Shown here: piece by piece, positions 25,182 through 33,361 of the stretch
Layout of the letters: each line of letters begins with the position of its first letter
How positions within the stretch are numbered: position 1 is the first letter of the stretch
Source of the DNA: Anaerotruncus colihominis
Lineage (GTDB): Bacteria; Bacillota; Clostridia; Oscillospirales; Ruminococcaceae
Assembly: GCA_025146135.1 (NCBI GenBank)
Contig: CP102255.1
Coordinates: 1,240,001 to 1,304,000, forward strand
DNA: 64,000 nucleotides
Reading direction: 5' to 3'
Program-made: the position numbers and the translations under genes
The notes under the pieces: model-generated
The model's database searches: none
What the model saw: only the letters and a program-made list of their open reading frames with translations
What the model was told of the DNA's origin: nothing

Positions 25182-26674
25182 CGTGTCATATCCTCCTTTT
25201 TCTGTCGTGTTTGGGGTCGATTTTGGAGCATTTGTTCCTCTGTACGCTCGTTAAATCGGGCGGCAGTATCTACACATGACTTGACCTTCCAAAGACGGTG
25301 TAAATCGTCTCTGACGGTCTTAAACTCGCCATAGGTGGTGTTGTGCGCCTGTTCCAGCTCGTCATACTCTTCGGTCAGCTTTTTCATATCCACCTTGCCG
25401 TCCGGGAATTCTCCGGTCAGCTTGCGTCTGGCGGCGTAGAACTGTTTCAGTTCCGTTTCATGCTCTGCCTTGTACTTGGCTCTGGGCTTCTCAAACTTGA
25501 TTTTCTGCAAGCTGTCATAGACAGGCTTCAAGCTCTGGAAAGCAGCAGAGCTGTCATAGAGCCGCTTAATCGCTTTCATTCGAGCGGTCTGTTCGTCCAG
25601 CGTTTTCTTCAAGCTCTCTGTGGCAGCACTGTGTTCGCTGACACGGCGTTCCAAATCCTCAAGGGAGTAAATGCCGTTTGCCCGGAGATAATTGAAAGTC
25701 TCGTTCATCTCCTTTAGGTTGCTGACCTTGCCTTTCTGCGAATATGCCCCGGCTCTGCGGCTGGTGTAATAGGCGTTCAGCAGAGAAACAAGGTCGGGTG
25801 CCTGCGGCTTGGCAAGCTCCGCTTTTGCTTCGGCAATCCAATCAAACAGGAGAGTGATTTTCTTCTTGATGTCACGGATAACGGCATTGGTGGCTTTGAT
25901 CCAGCGGTTGAACTCGCCTTTCTCGGTGCGTATGCCTTTCTTCTCCATGGCCCGGACGGTTGCGCCCTCGTGGACGGCGGGAAGAAGCTCCACGCCCTGA
26001 CGCTCATAGCTCCGGTGGTCGATACGAACATCAATACCTTTTTCCGCAAACTTGGCATTGCATAGCTCCGCCCATGTCTGCCGCCAGTATTCCAGCGTTT
26101 CGGGACTGCCCCAGTCGGTAGTGGGAACGGCGTTGAACACAAACTTTCCGTCTGCGTCCCGGATACGGTTGCCGTCCTCGTCCAGCTCATACACCCGGCG
26201 TTGCTTTAGTCCCCATTTGCCGTTCTGCTCGATGGGGCGGATGGGGCAAAGCACATGAAAATGCGGGTTTGGTATGCCGCCGTCCTCCCGGTCTGGCTGG
26301 TGTACGGCGAAGTCAACCACCATGCCCCGGCTCACAAAGTTCTCCAACAAAAATTGCCTTGCAAGAGCGATGTTTTCCTCAAGGGAAAATTCATTCTGCA
26401 AGGCAATGTCAAAGCTGTATGCAAGCTGGGCGTTCTTTCCACGCTCGGCTTTTTCCACGGCGTTCCATAGGGTCTGGCGGTCTGCGTATTCGGGCGGTGC
26501 ATGGGACGGCAGGAGAATGTTGGAGCAGATCACGCCGCCCTTTCTGGTGTAGTCGCTGTATTCGCCGTAATACTCGCTATACAATCGCTCCCCGGCACGG
26601 TAGGCGGCAGAAGCGATAGCGGACTGTCCTGCGCTTCGCTTAGTCTGCGTGACGCTCAGATGAAATAGTGCCAT
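25178..26674 (-). CDS. MobA/MobL relaxase of IME-3
   Basis: A 498-residue MOBQ relaxase. It opens with MALFHLSVTQTKRSAGQSAI and ASAAYRAGERL, and the metal-binding motif is GIPNPHFHVLCPI (about residue 137). The C-terminal 270 residues are helical and charged. It is homologous to the IME-1 enzyme at 5368 but clearly diverged. Its start lies inside the end of the DUF3847 gene (35-base overlap). The cognate oriT is predicted at 27268-27320. Confidence 0.92.
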   Translation of the reverse strand: MALFHLSVTQTKRSAGQSAIASAAYRAGERLYSEYYGEYSDYTRKGGVICSNILLPSHAPPEYADRQTLWNAVEKAERGKNAQLAYSFDIALQNEFSLEENIALARQFLLENFVSRGMVVDFAVHQPDREDGGIPNPHFHVLCPIRPIEQNGKWGLKQRRVYELDEDGNRIRDADGKFVFNAVPTTDWGSPETLEYWRQTWAELCNAKFAEKGIDVRIDHRSYERQGVELLPAVHEGATVRAMEKKGIRTEKGEFNRWIKATNAVIRDIKKKITLLFDWIAEAKAELAKPQAPDLVSLLNAYYTSRRAGAYSQKGKVSNLKEMNETFNYLRANGIYSLEDLERRVSEHSAATESLKKTLDEQTARMKAIKRLYDSSAAFQSLKPVYDSLQKIKFEKPRAKYKAEHETELKQFYAARRKLTGEFPDGKVDMKKLTEEYDELEQAHNTTYGEFKTVRDDLHRLWKVKSCVDTAARFNERTEEQMLQNRPQTRQKKEDMTR

Positions 26675-26999
26675 CGGCTTTCAACTCCTTTTCTCTGTTT
26701 GCTTGGCTGATATGGGTAATCGCCATGTGACGGACGGCTCGCTGGACTTCGGACAGAGAAAAGATGTGTTCCATCAGCTCTGTCATTTCGGTGCGTGTGA
26801 GATCTTTGACCTCCGGGGCAAGGCTCTCAATCGTGCCGCCCAGATTGCAAAGGCGGTGGGTGCGCTTGGTGCGTTCGCCTTTCTCCAGATATTTCTTTCT
26901 GTTCTCCAAACGCTCCAGCTTGTGCTTCTCCTGTGCAAGCTGCGTCTCTGCTCGTTCCTTTTCGGCTCGAAGCTGGTCGAGGGTTTTCGGTTTTGTCAT
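26640..26999 (-). CDS. DUF3847-type mobilization-associated protein
   Basis: About 119 residues starting MTKPKTLDQLRAEKERAETQ. A coiled coil (to about residue 45) is followed by the signature KRTHRLCNLGGTIESLAPE and an acidic helix. It resembles the protein at 7840 in IME-1 and like it accompanies a MobL relaxase. The start is supported by AAAAGGAGG. Leader D precedes it. Confidence 0.82.
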   Translation of the reverse strand: MTKPKTLDQLRAEKERAETQLAQEKHKLERLENRKKYLEKGERTKRTHRLCNLGGTIESLAPEVKDLTRTEMTELMEHIFSLSEVQRAVRHMAITHISQANREKELKADGTISSERHAD

Positions 27000-27031
27000 T
27001 GTGATTGACCTCCTTTTTTGATTTTGGGGAT

Positions 27032-27094
27032 AAAAAAGACCGTCAACTTTTCGCACATTGCGACCAGTCAACGGTCTGATTTTCGGTATTTGTT
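27032..27094 (-). promoter_or_regulatory. Leader D: intrinsic terminator before the DUF3847/mobL operon
   Basis: On minus: ACAAATACCGAAAATC, then a stem AGACCGT/ACGGTCT extended by GACT/AGT and followed by six T. Position and the AATACCG motif match leaders A, B, C and E. Confidence 0.65.
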
Positions 27095-27101
27095 TTTCCA
27101 A

Positions 27102-27196
27102 ACTTGCTGGCGGCGAACAGCATTTTATGCTGTTTGCGGACAGCAAGTCCACAAGGGATAGACGCACAAGCGTCGCAAGGGAGTGTAGCTCCCTTG
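27102..27196. repeat. Three-hairpin conserved element, copy 3
   Basis: On plus: a stem ACTTGCTG ... CAGCAAGT with inner AACAGCAT/ATGCTGTT, then CACAAGGGATAG, hairpin ACGC-ACAA-GCGT, CGCA, and hairpin AGGGAG-TGTAG-CTCCCT. It lies about 75-100 bases from the predicted oriT of IME-3, as in IME-1. Confidence 0.7.
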
Positions 27197-27267
27197 ACGG
27201 AACGAAGTGACGAAACATTCTCGGTCGGGCAGTTTTCTTCTGCTGACCGGGAATGAAGCTCCGCAGG

Positions 27268-27320
27268 ACGCACTACTCTCGACAGAGAGTATAGAAGTGC
27301 GCCCTTAGAGTTCTAAGGGT
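27268..27320. other. Predicted oriT of IME-3 (MOBQ nick region)
   Basis: CTCTC-GACA-GAGAG forms a hairpin directly followed by TATAGAAGTGCGCCCTTAG. AAGTGCGCCCT is the same as in the RSF1010-type nick region, including the hairpin-then-nick layout. A CCCTTAG/CTAAGGG dyad follows. It lies upstream of the MobL operon of IME-3. Confidence 0.82.
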
Positions 27321-27324
27321 ATTT

Positions 27325-28857
27325 TTAGATAATTGGGAATGTTTCTTTGTCAAACTGCGTAACATTGAACACGATACGCCACTCGACATCATCACCAACC
27401 GGTTCAAAGTGCAGAGCAGAACAAGCAGCATGAAGTTTTTCTTGTGAATTTGTTCCATATATAACTGCTGTCGGACCATCTGCACCACCAATAACACCAA
27501 CAACAAAACAGGAACTACTGCCAACTGGACGGAACGAATGATCGTCTGGTGTAACTTCTATCGGTCTATCGCCTTCATCACAGTCAAAAACCGAAATGTT
27601 CTCCATCGGTTCAGGGGTAAGTGTATAACTCATGGCAATATAATGTGTCGGATAAATCCAGCGATCAGAACCAAAACTATTTTGAGGAACTGTCTGCTGT
27701 TCTATTTCCTGCACGGTCAGTGTATGGGTTATTCCGCTAACAGGATGGGAAAACATAAATGAATCTCCGGGTGCGTGAACTTTGAAATGTGAGCCTGGAA
27801 CTTGTCCTGGTTGCTGCTCCATTGTAAGAAAAAGTTTATTGATTTCAGGGTGATGCTTGGTTCCCCAAGGAAATACGTCTCTGCATATGACCCAGCCATA
27901 AGTACTATCCAGCCCATAATGGTCGATTGCCCATTTTGCTTCCAACTCATTGATAACGCCATCTGGCAGACAAGGATTAAAGCTCACAGCGCAGCCATGG
28001 GTTGTCTGTAATATTTTCTCGTTTAACTTCAAGCAAGGTTTGAAGTTAAAACAAAGTGGGTTTTCCCATTCCATCTGCACCTGTTGCTCACGGGTAAAAT
28101 TTTCACATGAGTCATTTTCCCAGTCCAGATTCCATTTTTTCATGAAGTCACGGATGCTTTCTGAATCAACTCGCATACAAAAATCAACGACAAGTCCTTT
28201 GCTACATGAATAAGCTGCCGGAATTACCCAATGATATCCAGCCCAATCGAATTGTTTATCCAGCTTGATCTCTTTTCCGGCACGGTCTTTACCTCGATGT
28301 CCCCAGAAATCTCCATCAAAGTAGACCTTCCATTCAGGGGCAACCAATTCTGCCTCTGAAGTCATATCATTATCGTAATAATCTTCTGTGTATTTAATCT
28401 GACTGTAATCAAAGGAAGATTGCAGGTTTTTGATATATGTCCACGGTTGTTCCATAGGCAACAAATTCATCTTCTCTGAAATTTCCGATAAAGTTTGCTG
28501 TTGTTCCTGGGTTGTAGGGTTTTCATTGAGAAAGGCTTCAAACTGTGCTTCGTTCCACATCCACGCTTGTTCCACTGCCGCCACATCACCACAAGCCAGT
28601 ATAAGCCGCAGAAAGTCGGTAAAATTTTCAGCTACTGGATGAACATAATCAGGAGAAGTATTCATGGGGCTGACAGAGAAAACCATCTCTCCAAATCCAC
28701 GAATGAAACAGAAGTGGATACCATCTATCCCTGCCCATCCAAAAACCGATGCCCCTTTTGGGGTACAAAAATAATTTGTATTATCCTCACGGAGTTCAAC
28801 TCCCACAGGACTTAAATCGACACCCCGCTGTAAAAATTTTTTCAAAATTCTATTCAT
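27325..28857 (-). CDS. Unrecognised 510-residue cargo protein with a GGADGPT motif
   Basis: No family is recognised. The protein appears soluble, Trp- and acid-rich, with no signal peptide and no membrane helices. Segments such as DGDFWGHRGKDRAGKEIKLD and FDWAGYHWVIPAAYSCSKGL look like an all-beta or mixed enzyme or binding domain. Near residue 455-465 it has VVGVIGGADGPTAVIYG, resembling the GGADGPT motif of sodium-translocating decarboxylase beta subunits, but the membrane context is absent. The start at 28857 follows a G-rich site. It lies alone between oriT and the TnpV operon, the cargo position of IME-3. Confidence 0.7.
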   Translation of the reverse strand: MNRILKKFLQRGVDLSPVGVELREDNTNYFCTPKGASVFGWAGIDGIHFCFIRGFGEMVFSVSPMNTSPDYVHPVAENFTDFLRLILACGDVAAVEQAWMWNEAQFEAFLNENPTTQEQQQTLSEISEKMNLLPMEQPWTYIKNLQSSFDYSQIKYTEDYYDNDMTSEAELVAPEWKVYFDGDFWGHRGKDRAGKEIKLDKQFDWAGYHWVIPAAYSCSKGLVVDFCMRVDSESIRDFMKKWNLDWENDSCENFTREQQVQMEWENPLCFNFKPCLKLNEKILQTTHGCAVSFNPCLPDGVINELEAKWAIDHYGLDSTYGWVICRDVFPWGTKHHPEINKLFLTMEQQPGQVPGSHFKVHAPGDSFMFSHPVSGITHTLTVQEIEQQTVPQNSFGSDRWIYPTHYIAMSYTLTPEPMENISVFDCDEGDRPIEVTPDDHSFRPVGSSSCFVVGVIGGADGPTAVIYGTNSQEKLHAACSALHFEPVGDDVEWRIVFNVTQFDKETFPII

Positions 28858-28947
28858 TAAGCATCCCCCCATAAAATTAGTGCTATCACGCTCTTTATTG
28901 TAGTAAATTTTATCACAAGAGTGTGAATAAATCTACTGGCGAATGCT

Positions 28948-28986
28948 GAAACCGCCCGAACAGTTTCTTTCTGCTCAGGCGGCTTT
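28948..28986 (-). terminator. Terminator of the IME-3 recombinase operon
   Basis: On minus: GAAAGCCGCCTGAGCAG pairs with CTGTTCGGGCGGTTTC around a short loop. It lies directly after the stop codon of the 28989 gene and ahead of the cargo gene. Confidence 0.7.
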
Positions 28987-28988
28987 CT

Positions 28989-29273
28989 TCATCTATTTTT
29001 CTTTCTTCTGCTGCACTTGTTCATGGGCTTCCTGCTGAACATCAGCCCAGCGGAAAAGCCATACTTGAAGTGACTTTCACTTTCTTCACATTGGGCGATT
29101 GCTGTCTGCGCCCGGAGTTCCTGCACCAGCTCATAGTCCTCTTTGCTGAGCCGCTGGGACAACTGCTCCATGAGCTTTTCACAGGCTATGACTGCCTTTC
29201 GGTATTCCGGTGATGTAGGTACAACTGTCTCGCAGGGATAAAACTCCCCATTATACATGGCTTCCAAAATCAT
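28989..29273 (-). CDS. Small helical protein (DUF6809-like)
   Basis: A 94-residue protein: MILEAMYNGEFYPCETVVPT, helices (SPEYRKAVIACEKLMEQLSQ; KEDYELVQELRAQTAIAQCE), then SHFKYGFSAGLMFSRK and a basic tail. The pattern matches small proteins of IMEs sometimes listed as DUF6809. It is the last gene of the recombinase-TnpV operon, 13 bases after tnpV. Function unknown. Confidence 0.65.
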   Translation of the reverse strand: MILEAMYNGEFYPCETVVPTSPEYRKAVIACEKLMEQLSQRLSKEDYELVQELRAQTAIAQCEESESHFKYGFSAGLMFSRKPMNKCSRRKKNR

Positions 29274-29286
29274 AGCTTTACCTCTC

Positions 29287-29664
29287 TCAACAGTAGATTA
29301 GTTCCGTCTTGATGATTTCCTCTGCCCGGCAGCGGATGGAGTTCATTGACTGCACCCATAACATCTGATTTTCCGCTTTCATGGCTTCGGTCACGCCCTC
29401 GGCTTTCATCATCTGCCGGATAATCAAGTCCAGCCTGTCTGCCGCCTGCTCGTTCAGATCGGCAACGACGGTGTGGAGCCTGCCGGACAAAATTAGCTCG
29501 TTGTAAAGCATGGGACGGTGCAATTTCAGATAGGACTGGTGCAAGCGTCCCCAATGCCCAATAGGTCGGCGTTCCTCCGGCAGCTTCAAGTCCGGCACAT
29601 AGTAGTCGCCCACCAACACATAGTCCATACCGTTCTCATGGATTCTCGGTTTCAACTCTTTCAT
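29287..29664 (-). CDS. TnpV-family transposon-encoded protein
   Basis: A 125-residue protein with DYVLVGDYYVPDLKLPEERR, PIGHWGRLHQSYL and a helical C-terminus. It is clearly homologous to the 125-residue protein at 10901. It starts 4 bases after the recombinase stop codon, so the two are co-translated. Its function is unknown. Confidence 0.82.
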   Translation of the reverse strand: MKELKPRIHENGMDYVLVGDYYVPDLKLPEERRPIGHWGRLHQSYLKLHRPMLYNELILSGRLHTVVADLNEQAADRLDLIIRQMMKAEGVTEAMKAENQMLWVQSMNSIRCRAEEIIKTELIYC

Positions 29665-29668
29665 AAAA

Positions 29669-31546
29669 TCACGCTCCCTTTCTCGGTCCCAGCTGCGGCA
29701 AACTGCTCACCGGGATAAATACCCCTCTGGCAATATCCTCGGTGCGGATTGCCTGCTTTCTGGCTTCAATCTCCGCTTTTTTCTTGGCTTTCGTGCGCTC
29801 CTCATACTCTTTCTGTTTACCATTGGCTTTCCGCTTCAAGTAGTTCTGGTGGAGCCTGTCCTTGCGTTCCTCACGCTTGCGGATTTCCTCTAATTCCTCC
29901 GGGGTAAGCTCCACTTCGCCAAACGCAGGGGGAACGAAACGACCCACGAAATTGAAGTAAATCTCGACCTCCTGTGTGGTCTGAATACTGCCCTTGCGGT
30001 CACGCTCATGCACAAGGATTTTCTCAATAAACTCATTGAGCATGGCAATCGTCAGCTTGTCGAAGTTCTCATACTTGTCAATCAGAGCGATAAAACGGTC
30101 AGCGTCCTTTTCGTGCTTCTCGTAGCTCTTGATAGCCTTTTCCAGAACAGAGATTTCAGCGGTAAGCTCGGTCTGCTCCTTTTCATATTGAGCGTCCAGA
30201 GTGGCATATCTGCTGTCAGACAGCTTTCCTAAAATGTTGTCCTCATAGATTTTGCAGAGCAGGACTTCCAGCTCGGAAACTCTCTGCTTTGCGGTGGCAA
30301 GGCGTGTCCGCTGTTTCTTGACCTCTGCCGTCTGCTGGCTGGACTGCGCTTCCTGCACCACTCGGACAAACTCGGCTCTGTCATGCTTCGCATACTCGGC
30401 AATAGCTTTGAGCATTTCGGAAACAAGGGACAGTACCACATCTTCATTGATACGGTGCTGTGTCGTGCAGAGCTTTCCAACTGGGACTTTGCTGTATTGG
30501 GAACAGGTATATTGAGAAATACGCTTGCCGTTGTTGGTACGGTGGACATACATCTTGCCGCCGCAATCGGCACAATAAAGCAAGCCTGTGAGGGGAGCTG
30601 CTTCGCCCCAGCCGTCCGGGTAGCGTCTGACATTCCCACGGATTTTCTGCACAAGGTCAAAGGTCTGCTGGTCAATGATAGCTTCATGGGTATTCTCGAA
30701 AATTGTCCATTCGTCCTCCGGGACATAATGGCTTTTCTTGTCCTTGAAGTGCTTTCGGGTCTTGAAGTTGATGGTGTGTCCCAGATATTCACGCTTTTCA
30801 AGAATGTTGCAGATGGTGGAAGAACCCCAGCCGTACACATCTTTGAAGGTCTTATTTTTGTTCACGCCCTCGCCGTGCCGGGCAAGGTAAGCAGATGGAA
30901 TAAGCACCTTTTCCGATTTCAGTTTGCTGGCGATCTGATACGGACCGTAGCCGTCAATCGTCATGGCAAAGATGCGCTTGACCACATCAGCGGCTTCGGG
31001 GTCAACCAACCATTGGTCTCTGGCTTCGTTCCAGAGATAGCCGTAAATGACCGTGCCTGTGAGGTGCTTGCCGGACTTGCCTTTGGACTGGAAAGTGGAA
31101 CGGATTTTACGGCTGGTGTCTCTGGCGTAATACTCGTTCATAATGTTGCGGAAAGGGGTAAAATCATCGTCCCCTCTGGCACTGTCCACGCCGTCATTGA
31201 TGGCGATAAGACGAACGCCACGCTGACGCAGGATTTCCATAATCTGACCGACTTTCAGATAGTCACGACCCATGCGGCTCATGTCCTTGATACACAGGTA
31301 CTCCACATTCCCGGCTTCCACTTCTTTCATCATTGCTAAAAATCCGGGACGGTCAAAGCAAGTACCACTAATGCCATCGTCCGTGAAATGGACAATGTTC
31401 GTAAACCCCTGCCGTGCGGCGAACTCCTCCAACATAGCCTTTTGATTGGAAATGGAATTGCTCTCACGCTGCTGGTCATCATCTTTGCCAAAGTCATCAC
31501 GGCTCAGTCGTTCGTACAGAGCAGTGATTTTCTCGTTTTTTCTCAT
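29669..31546 (-). CDS. Large serine recombinase of IME-3
   Basis: A 625-residue recombinase starting MRKNEKITALYERLSRDDFG, with AAGGAGCG upstream. The Ser in RLS is the predicted nucleophile, and IKDMSRMGRDYLKVGQ is the conserved Arg-containing block. A recombinase domain, a zinc ribbon (CADCGGKMYVHR ... C ... C), a coiled coil and a basic tail follow. The gene begins about 90 bases inside the right end of IME-3 and points inward. The frame is open upstream into traG, so a 977-codon TraG-recombinase frame exists. Confidence 0.93.
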   Translation of the reverse strand: MRKNEKITALYERLSRDDFGKDDDQQRESNSISNQKAMLEEFAARQGFTNIVHFTDDGISGTCFDRPGFLAMMKEVEAGNVEYLCIKDMSRMGRDYLKVGQIMEILRQRGVRLIAINDGVDSARGDDDFTPFRNIMNEYYARDTSRKIRSTFQSKGKSGKHLTGTVIYGYLWNEARDQWLVDPEAADVVKRIFAMTIDGYGPYQIASKLKSEKVLIPSAYLARHGEGVNKNKTFKDVYGWGSSTICNILEKREYLGHTINFKTRKHFKDKKSHYVPEDEWTIFENTHEAIIDQQTFDLVQKIRGNVRRYPDGWGEAAPLTGLLYCADCGGKMYVHRTNNGKRISQYTCSQYSKVPVGKLCTTQHRINEDVVLSLVSEMLKAIAEYAKHDRAEFVRVVQEAQSSQQTAEVKKQRTRLATAKQRVSELEVLLCKIYEDNILGKLSDSRYATLDAQYEKEQTELTAEISVLEKAIKSYEKHEKDADRFIALIDKYENFDKLTIAMLNEFIEKILVHERDRKGSIQTTQEVEIYFNFVGRFVPPAFGEVELTPEELEEIRKREERKDRLHQNYLKRKANGKQKEYEERTKAKKKAEIEARKQAIRTEDIARGVFIPVSSLPQLGPRKGA

Positions 31547-31603
31547 AACTTGCGCTCCTTTCTTCGGTTTTAGGTTGTGTGTTCTAAGAGACTTCCCAAC
31601 CGC

Positions 31604-31620
31604 TTGATTAAGAAGTCTTT
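31604..31620 (-). repeat. IME-3 right subterminal repeat
   Basis: Minus strand AAAGACTTCTTAATCAA, matching the left copy at 22665-22681 at 14 of 17 bases. Confidence 0.65.
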
Positions 31621-31634
31621 TAGAGCATACAACA

Positions 31635-32602
31635 CCCGCCGCCAGTTTGTATTTTTTGTACTGCTTGACTGCAAAATGTTCCGGGTCTTTTTCTTCCAGA
31701 CGTTCAAACATGAGGTCAACCGGGTTCTGGAAATCCTCGTCGTCCTCGCGGGCTTCCGACGCATTTATCATTTCAAGCAGCGTCGTGAAGTTCTTCTCGT
31801 CCTCTGGGGCTTCATACCAGATATAGCCGATTAGTGCGGTGTAGTAGAGCTTTTCCGCTTTCACCCAGAAATCCTCGCCGGATTTTTCCCCGTCGCCTTT
31901 GGTGTTGGCGATAATGGTATTGACTAATTTCAAAATGTCCTTTTCGCTCCGCAGATAGGCAAAGGGATTGTATTTCATGGATTTTTTGAAGTTAATCGTA
32001 TTTAGCACTTTGATACGGTATTTGTACCGCTGCAACATTTTCCCGGTTTCCAAAATCAGTGTTCCTTTCGGGTCAGTGACGATATACGACGTTGGAAAAT
32101 CCTTTGACGTACATTGCATGAGCGACGGTTTCACAAAGAACCGGGTCTTGCCGCTGCCGGAACCGCCGATTACAAGAATATTTTTGTTTCTTGCGTATTT
32201 CGGCTGCTTCGGGCGGCTGTTCATGGTGAGCCGTTCCGTCTGCGTTAAGGGGATATTGTTCTCAAATACCGGGTCTGTGTACGGCTTTATGTCGTCAGCC
32301 CCGCCCCAACGCGCCGAACCGTATTCTGTCCCGCGGCGGTATTTCTTCGCGTTCTTGCCTTTGGTGTAGATAATCAGCCGGACAATGACCGCCCCCGCAA
32401 TGCCGATAAGTAAGTCTGCCGGGTGGAAGCTCGGCGCGATACTGGAAAAGGCGGTGGTAAAACCGTCCCCAAGATGTAGCAGCTTTGCGCTTGCGTCCGC
32501 GCCGGGGGATAGACGGACAGCCGCGCCCACTTTATCAAAGAGCCAGACAAAGAGCAGATACGGGAGATTTAGGATAAGCAGCTTCTTGATTTCCGGCTTC
32601 AT
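31635..32602 (-). pseudogene. traG: traG/virD4 5' part, cut by IME-3
   Basis: The first 322 codons of the coupling protein: two N-terminal membrane segments (about 5-25 and 60-80), then Walker A NILVIGGSGSGKTRFFVKPS and later SYIVTDPKGTLILETGKML. It is interrupted after KYKLAAG. VirD4-type proteins are hexameric ATPases that hand relaxase-DNA to the secretion channel. The break falls between Walker A and Walker B, so neither half should work. The start overlaps the PcfB-like gene by 4 bases. Confidence 0.92.
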
Positions 32603-33075
32603 AGCGATACCTCCCTGTCCTTGTTCTTGACCTTTGCCCGTTCCGCGTTCTTGCCCTGTGCGGCTTCTTTGAGCGTAGAGAGCAGCTTTCGGATAGAGGG
32701 CTTTTTCTCCTGTGTCAGCTTCTTTGCGGAAAACTCCTTAAAGGCTGCGGTCAGCACGTCCGCGTCCCGCCCCTTGAAAAAAACCAGATAGCGGGGCGGG
32801 CTTTCCGTTGCGTCCTTTTTCAGCGCAAAGTCGATACCGTACTTTTTCGCCGTACTCTCAAAGGCTTTGATATTGCCCTCGGTAATCTCAATGTTGGAAA
32901 CGCCCGCGTTCTGCTTCATAAGCTGCTTTAAGCTCTGCTTTCCCTGTGGCGGTTTTGCAAGCTGCTTTTTGCCCTTTGACAGTATGGCTTTCATTGCCTT
33001 TTGGAGCGTCTGGGCGGTCAGCTTCCCGGTCTTGATGTAAAGGGCTATGGTCTTTTCGTTTACTTCGTCCTGCAA
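32599..33075 (-). CDS. PcfB-like (DUF3801) conjugation protein
   Basis: A 158-residue basic protein: QDEVNEKTIALYIKTGKLTA, then GKQSLKQLMKQNAGVSNIEI and RYLVFFKGRDADVLTAAFKE. This is the PcfB/DUF3801 family that precedes TraG in Gram-positive conjugative elements and is implicated in relaxosome or coupling-protein function. It overlaps traG by 4 bases. Intact ICE backbone gene. Confidence 0.85.
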   Translation of the reverse strand: MQDEVNEKTIALYIKTGKLTAQTLQKAMKAILSKGKKQLAKPPQGKQSLKQLMKQNAGVSNIEITEGNIKAFESTAKKYGIDFALKKDATESPPRYLVFFKGRDADVLTAAFKEFSAKKLTQEKKPSIRKLLSTLKEAAQGKNAERAKVKNKDREVSL

Positions 33076-33116
33076 TTCCTCGCGTCCTCCTTTCGCGTTT
33101 CTTTATGGGGCGGCGG

Positions 33117-33338
33117 TCAGATACGCACCCGCAGCCCGTTCAAGTCCTCGGCTCTGATACCCACAAGATACCAGTTGTCGCCGTACTCAATCCGGGTCGG
33201 CTTCCACTTGCCCCGCACGAATACGTCAAAGCACTCACCGCAATGCAAGCCCCCGTAGTAGCTGTTTAAGTCAAAGCGAATGTCGTAACGGTCGGTGCGC
33301 TCGTCAAATACCAATGCTCCTGTCATTTTCTGTGCCAT
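33117..33338 (-). CDS. DUF5348-type small ICE protein
   Basis: A 73-residue protein: GALVFDERTDRYDIRFDLNS, YYGGLHCGECFDVFV and WYLVGIRAEDLNGLRVRI, a mainly beta pattern matching DUF5348 proteins of ICEs. It has an AGGAGG ribosome site. Position between the replication initiator and the PcfB-like gene is conserved. Function unknown. Confidence 0.78.
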   Translation of the reverse strand: MAQKMTGALVFDERTDRYDIRFDLNSYYGGLHCGECFDVFVRGKWKPTRIEYGDNWYLVGIRAEDLNGLRVRI

Positions 33339-33361
33339 AATAAAATCCTCCTTTTGTTGTT

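Larger units (their letters stand above)
22651..31634. mobile_element. IME-3, serine-recombinase mobilizable element inserted in traG
   Basis: About 9.0 kb. Both junctions carry GG; excision gives GCGGCG-GG-CAAGACC, reading AAGKT as in intact TraG. Imperfect terminal repeats (22665-22681 and 31604-31620, 14 of 17 bases) lie about 15 bases inside the ends. Contents: TnpW-like protein, TOPRIM/RepA-type ATPase, small zinc protein, MobA/MobL relaxase, DUF3847 protein, oriT, a 510-residue cargo protein, a small helical protein, TnpV and the recombinase. Confidence 0.9.

Noticed and set aside
27043..27273. 76-codon frame across the three-hairpin element and leader D
   Set aside because: The other copies of the element are not open in the same frame and conservation follows the stems, not the codons.
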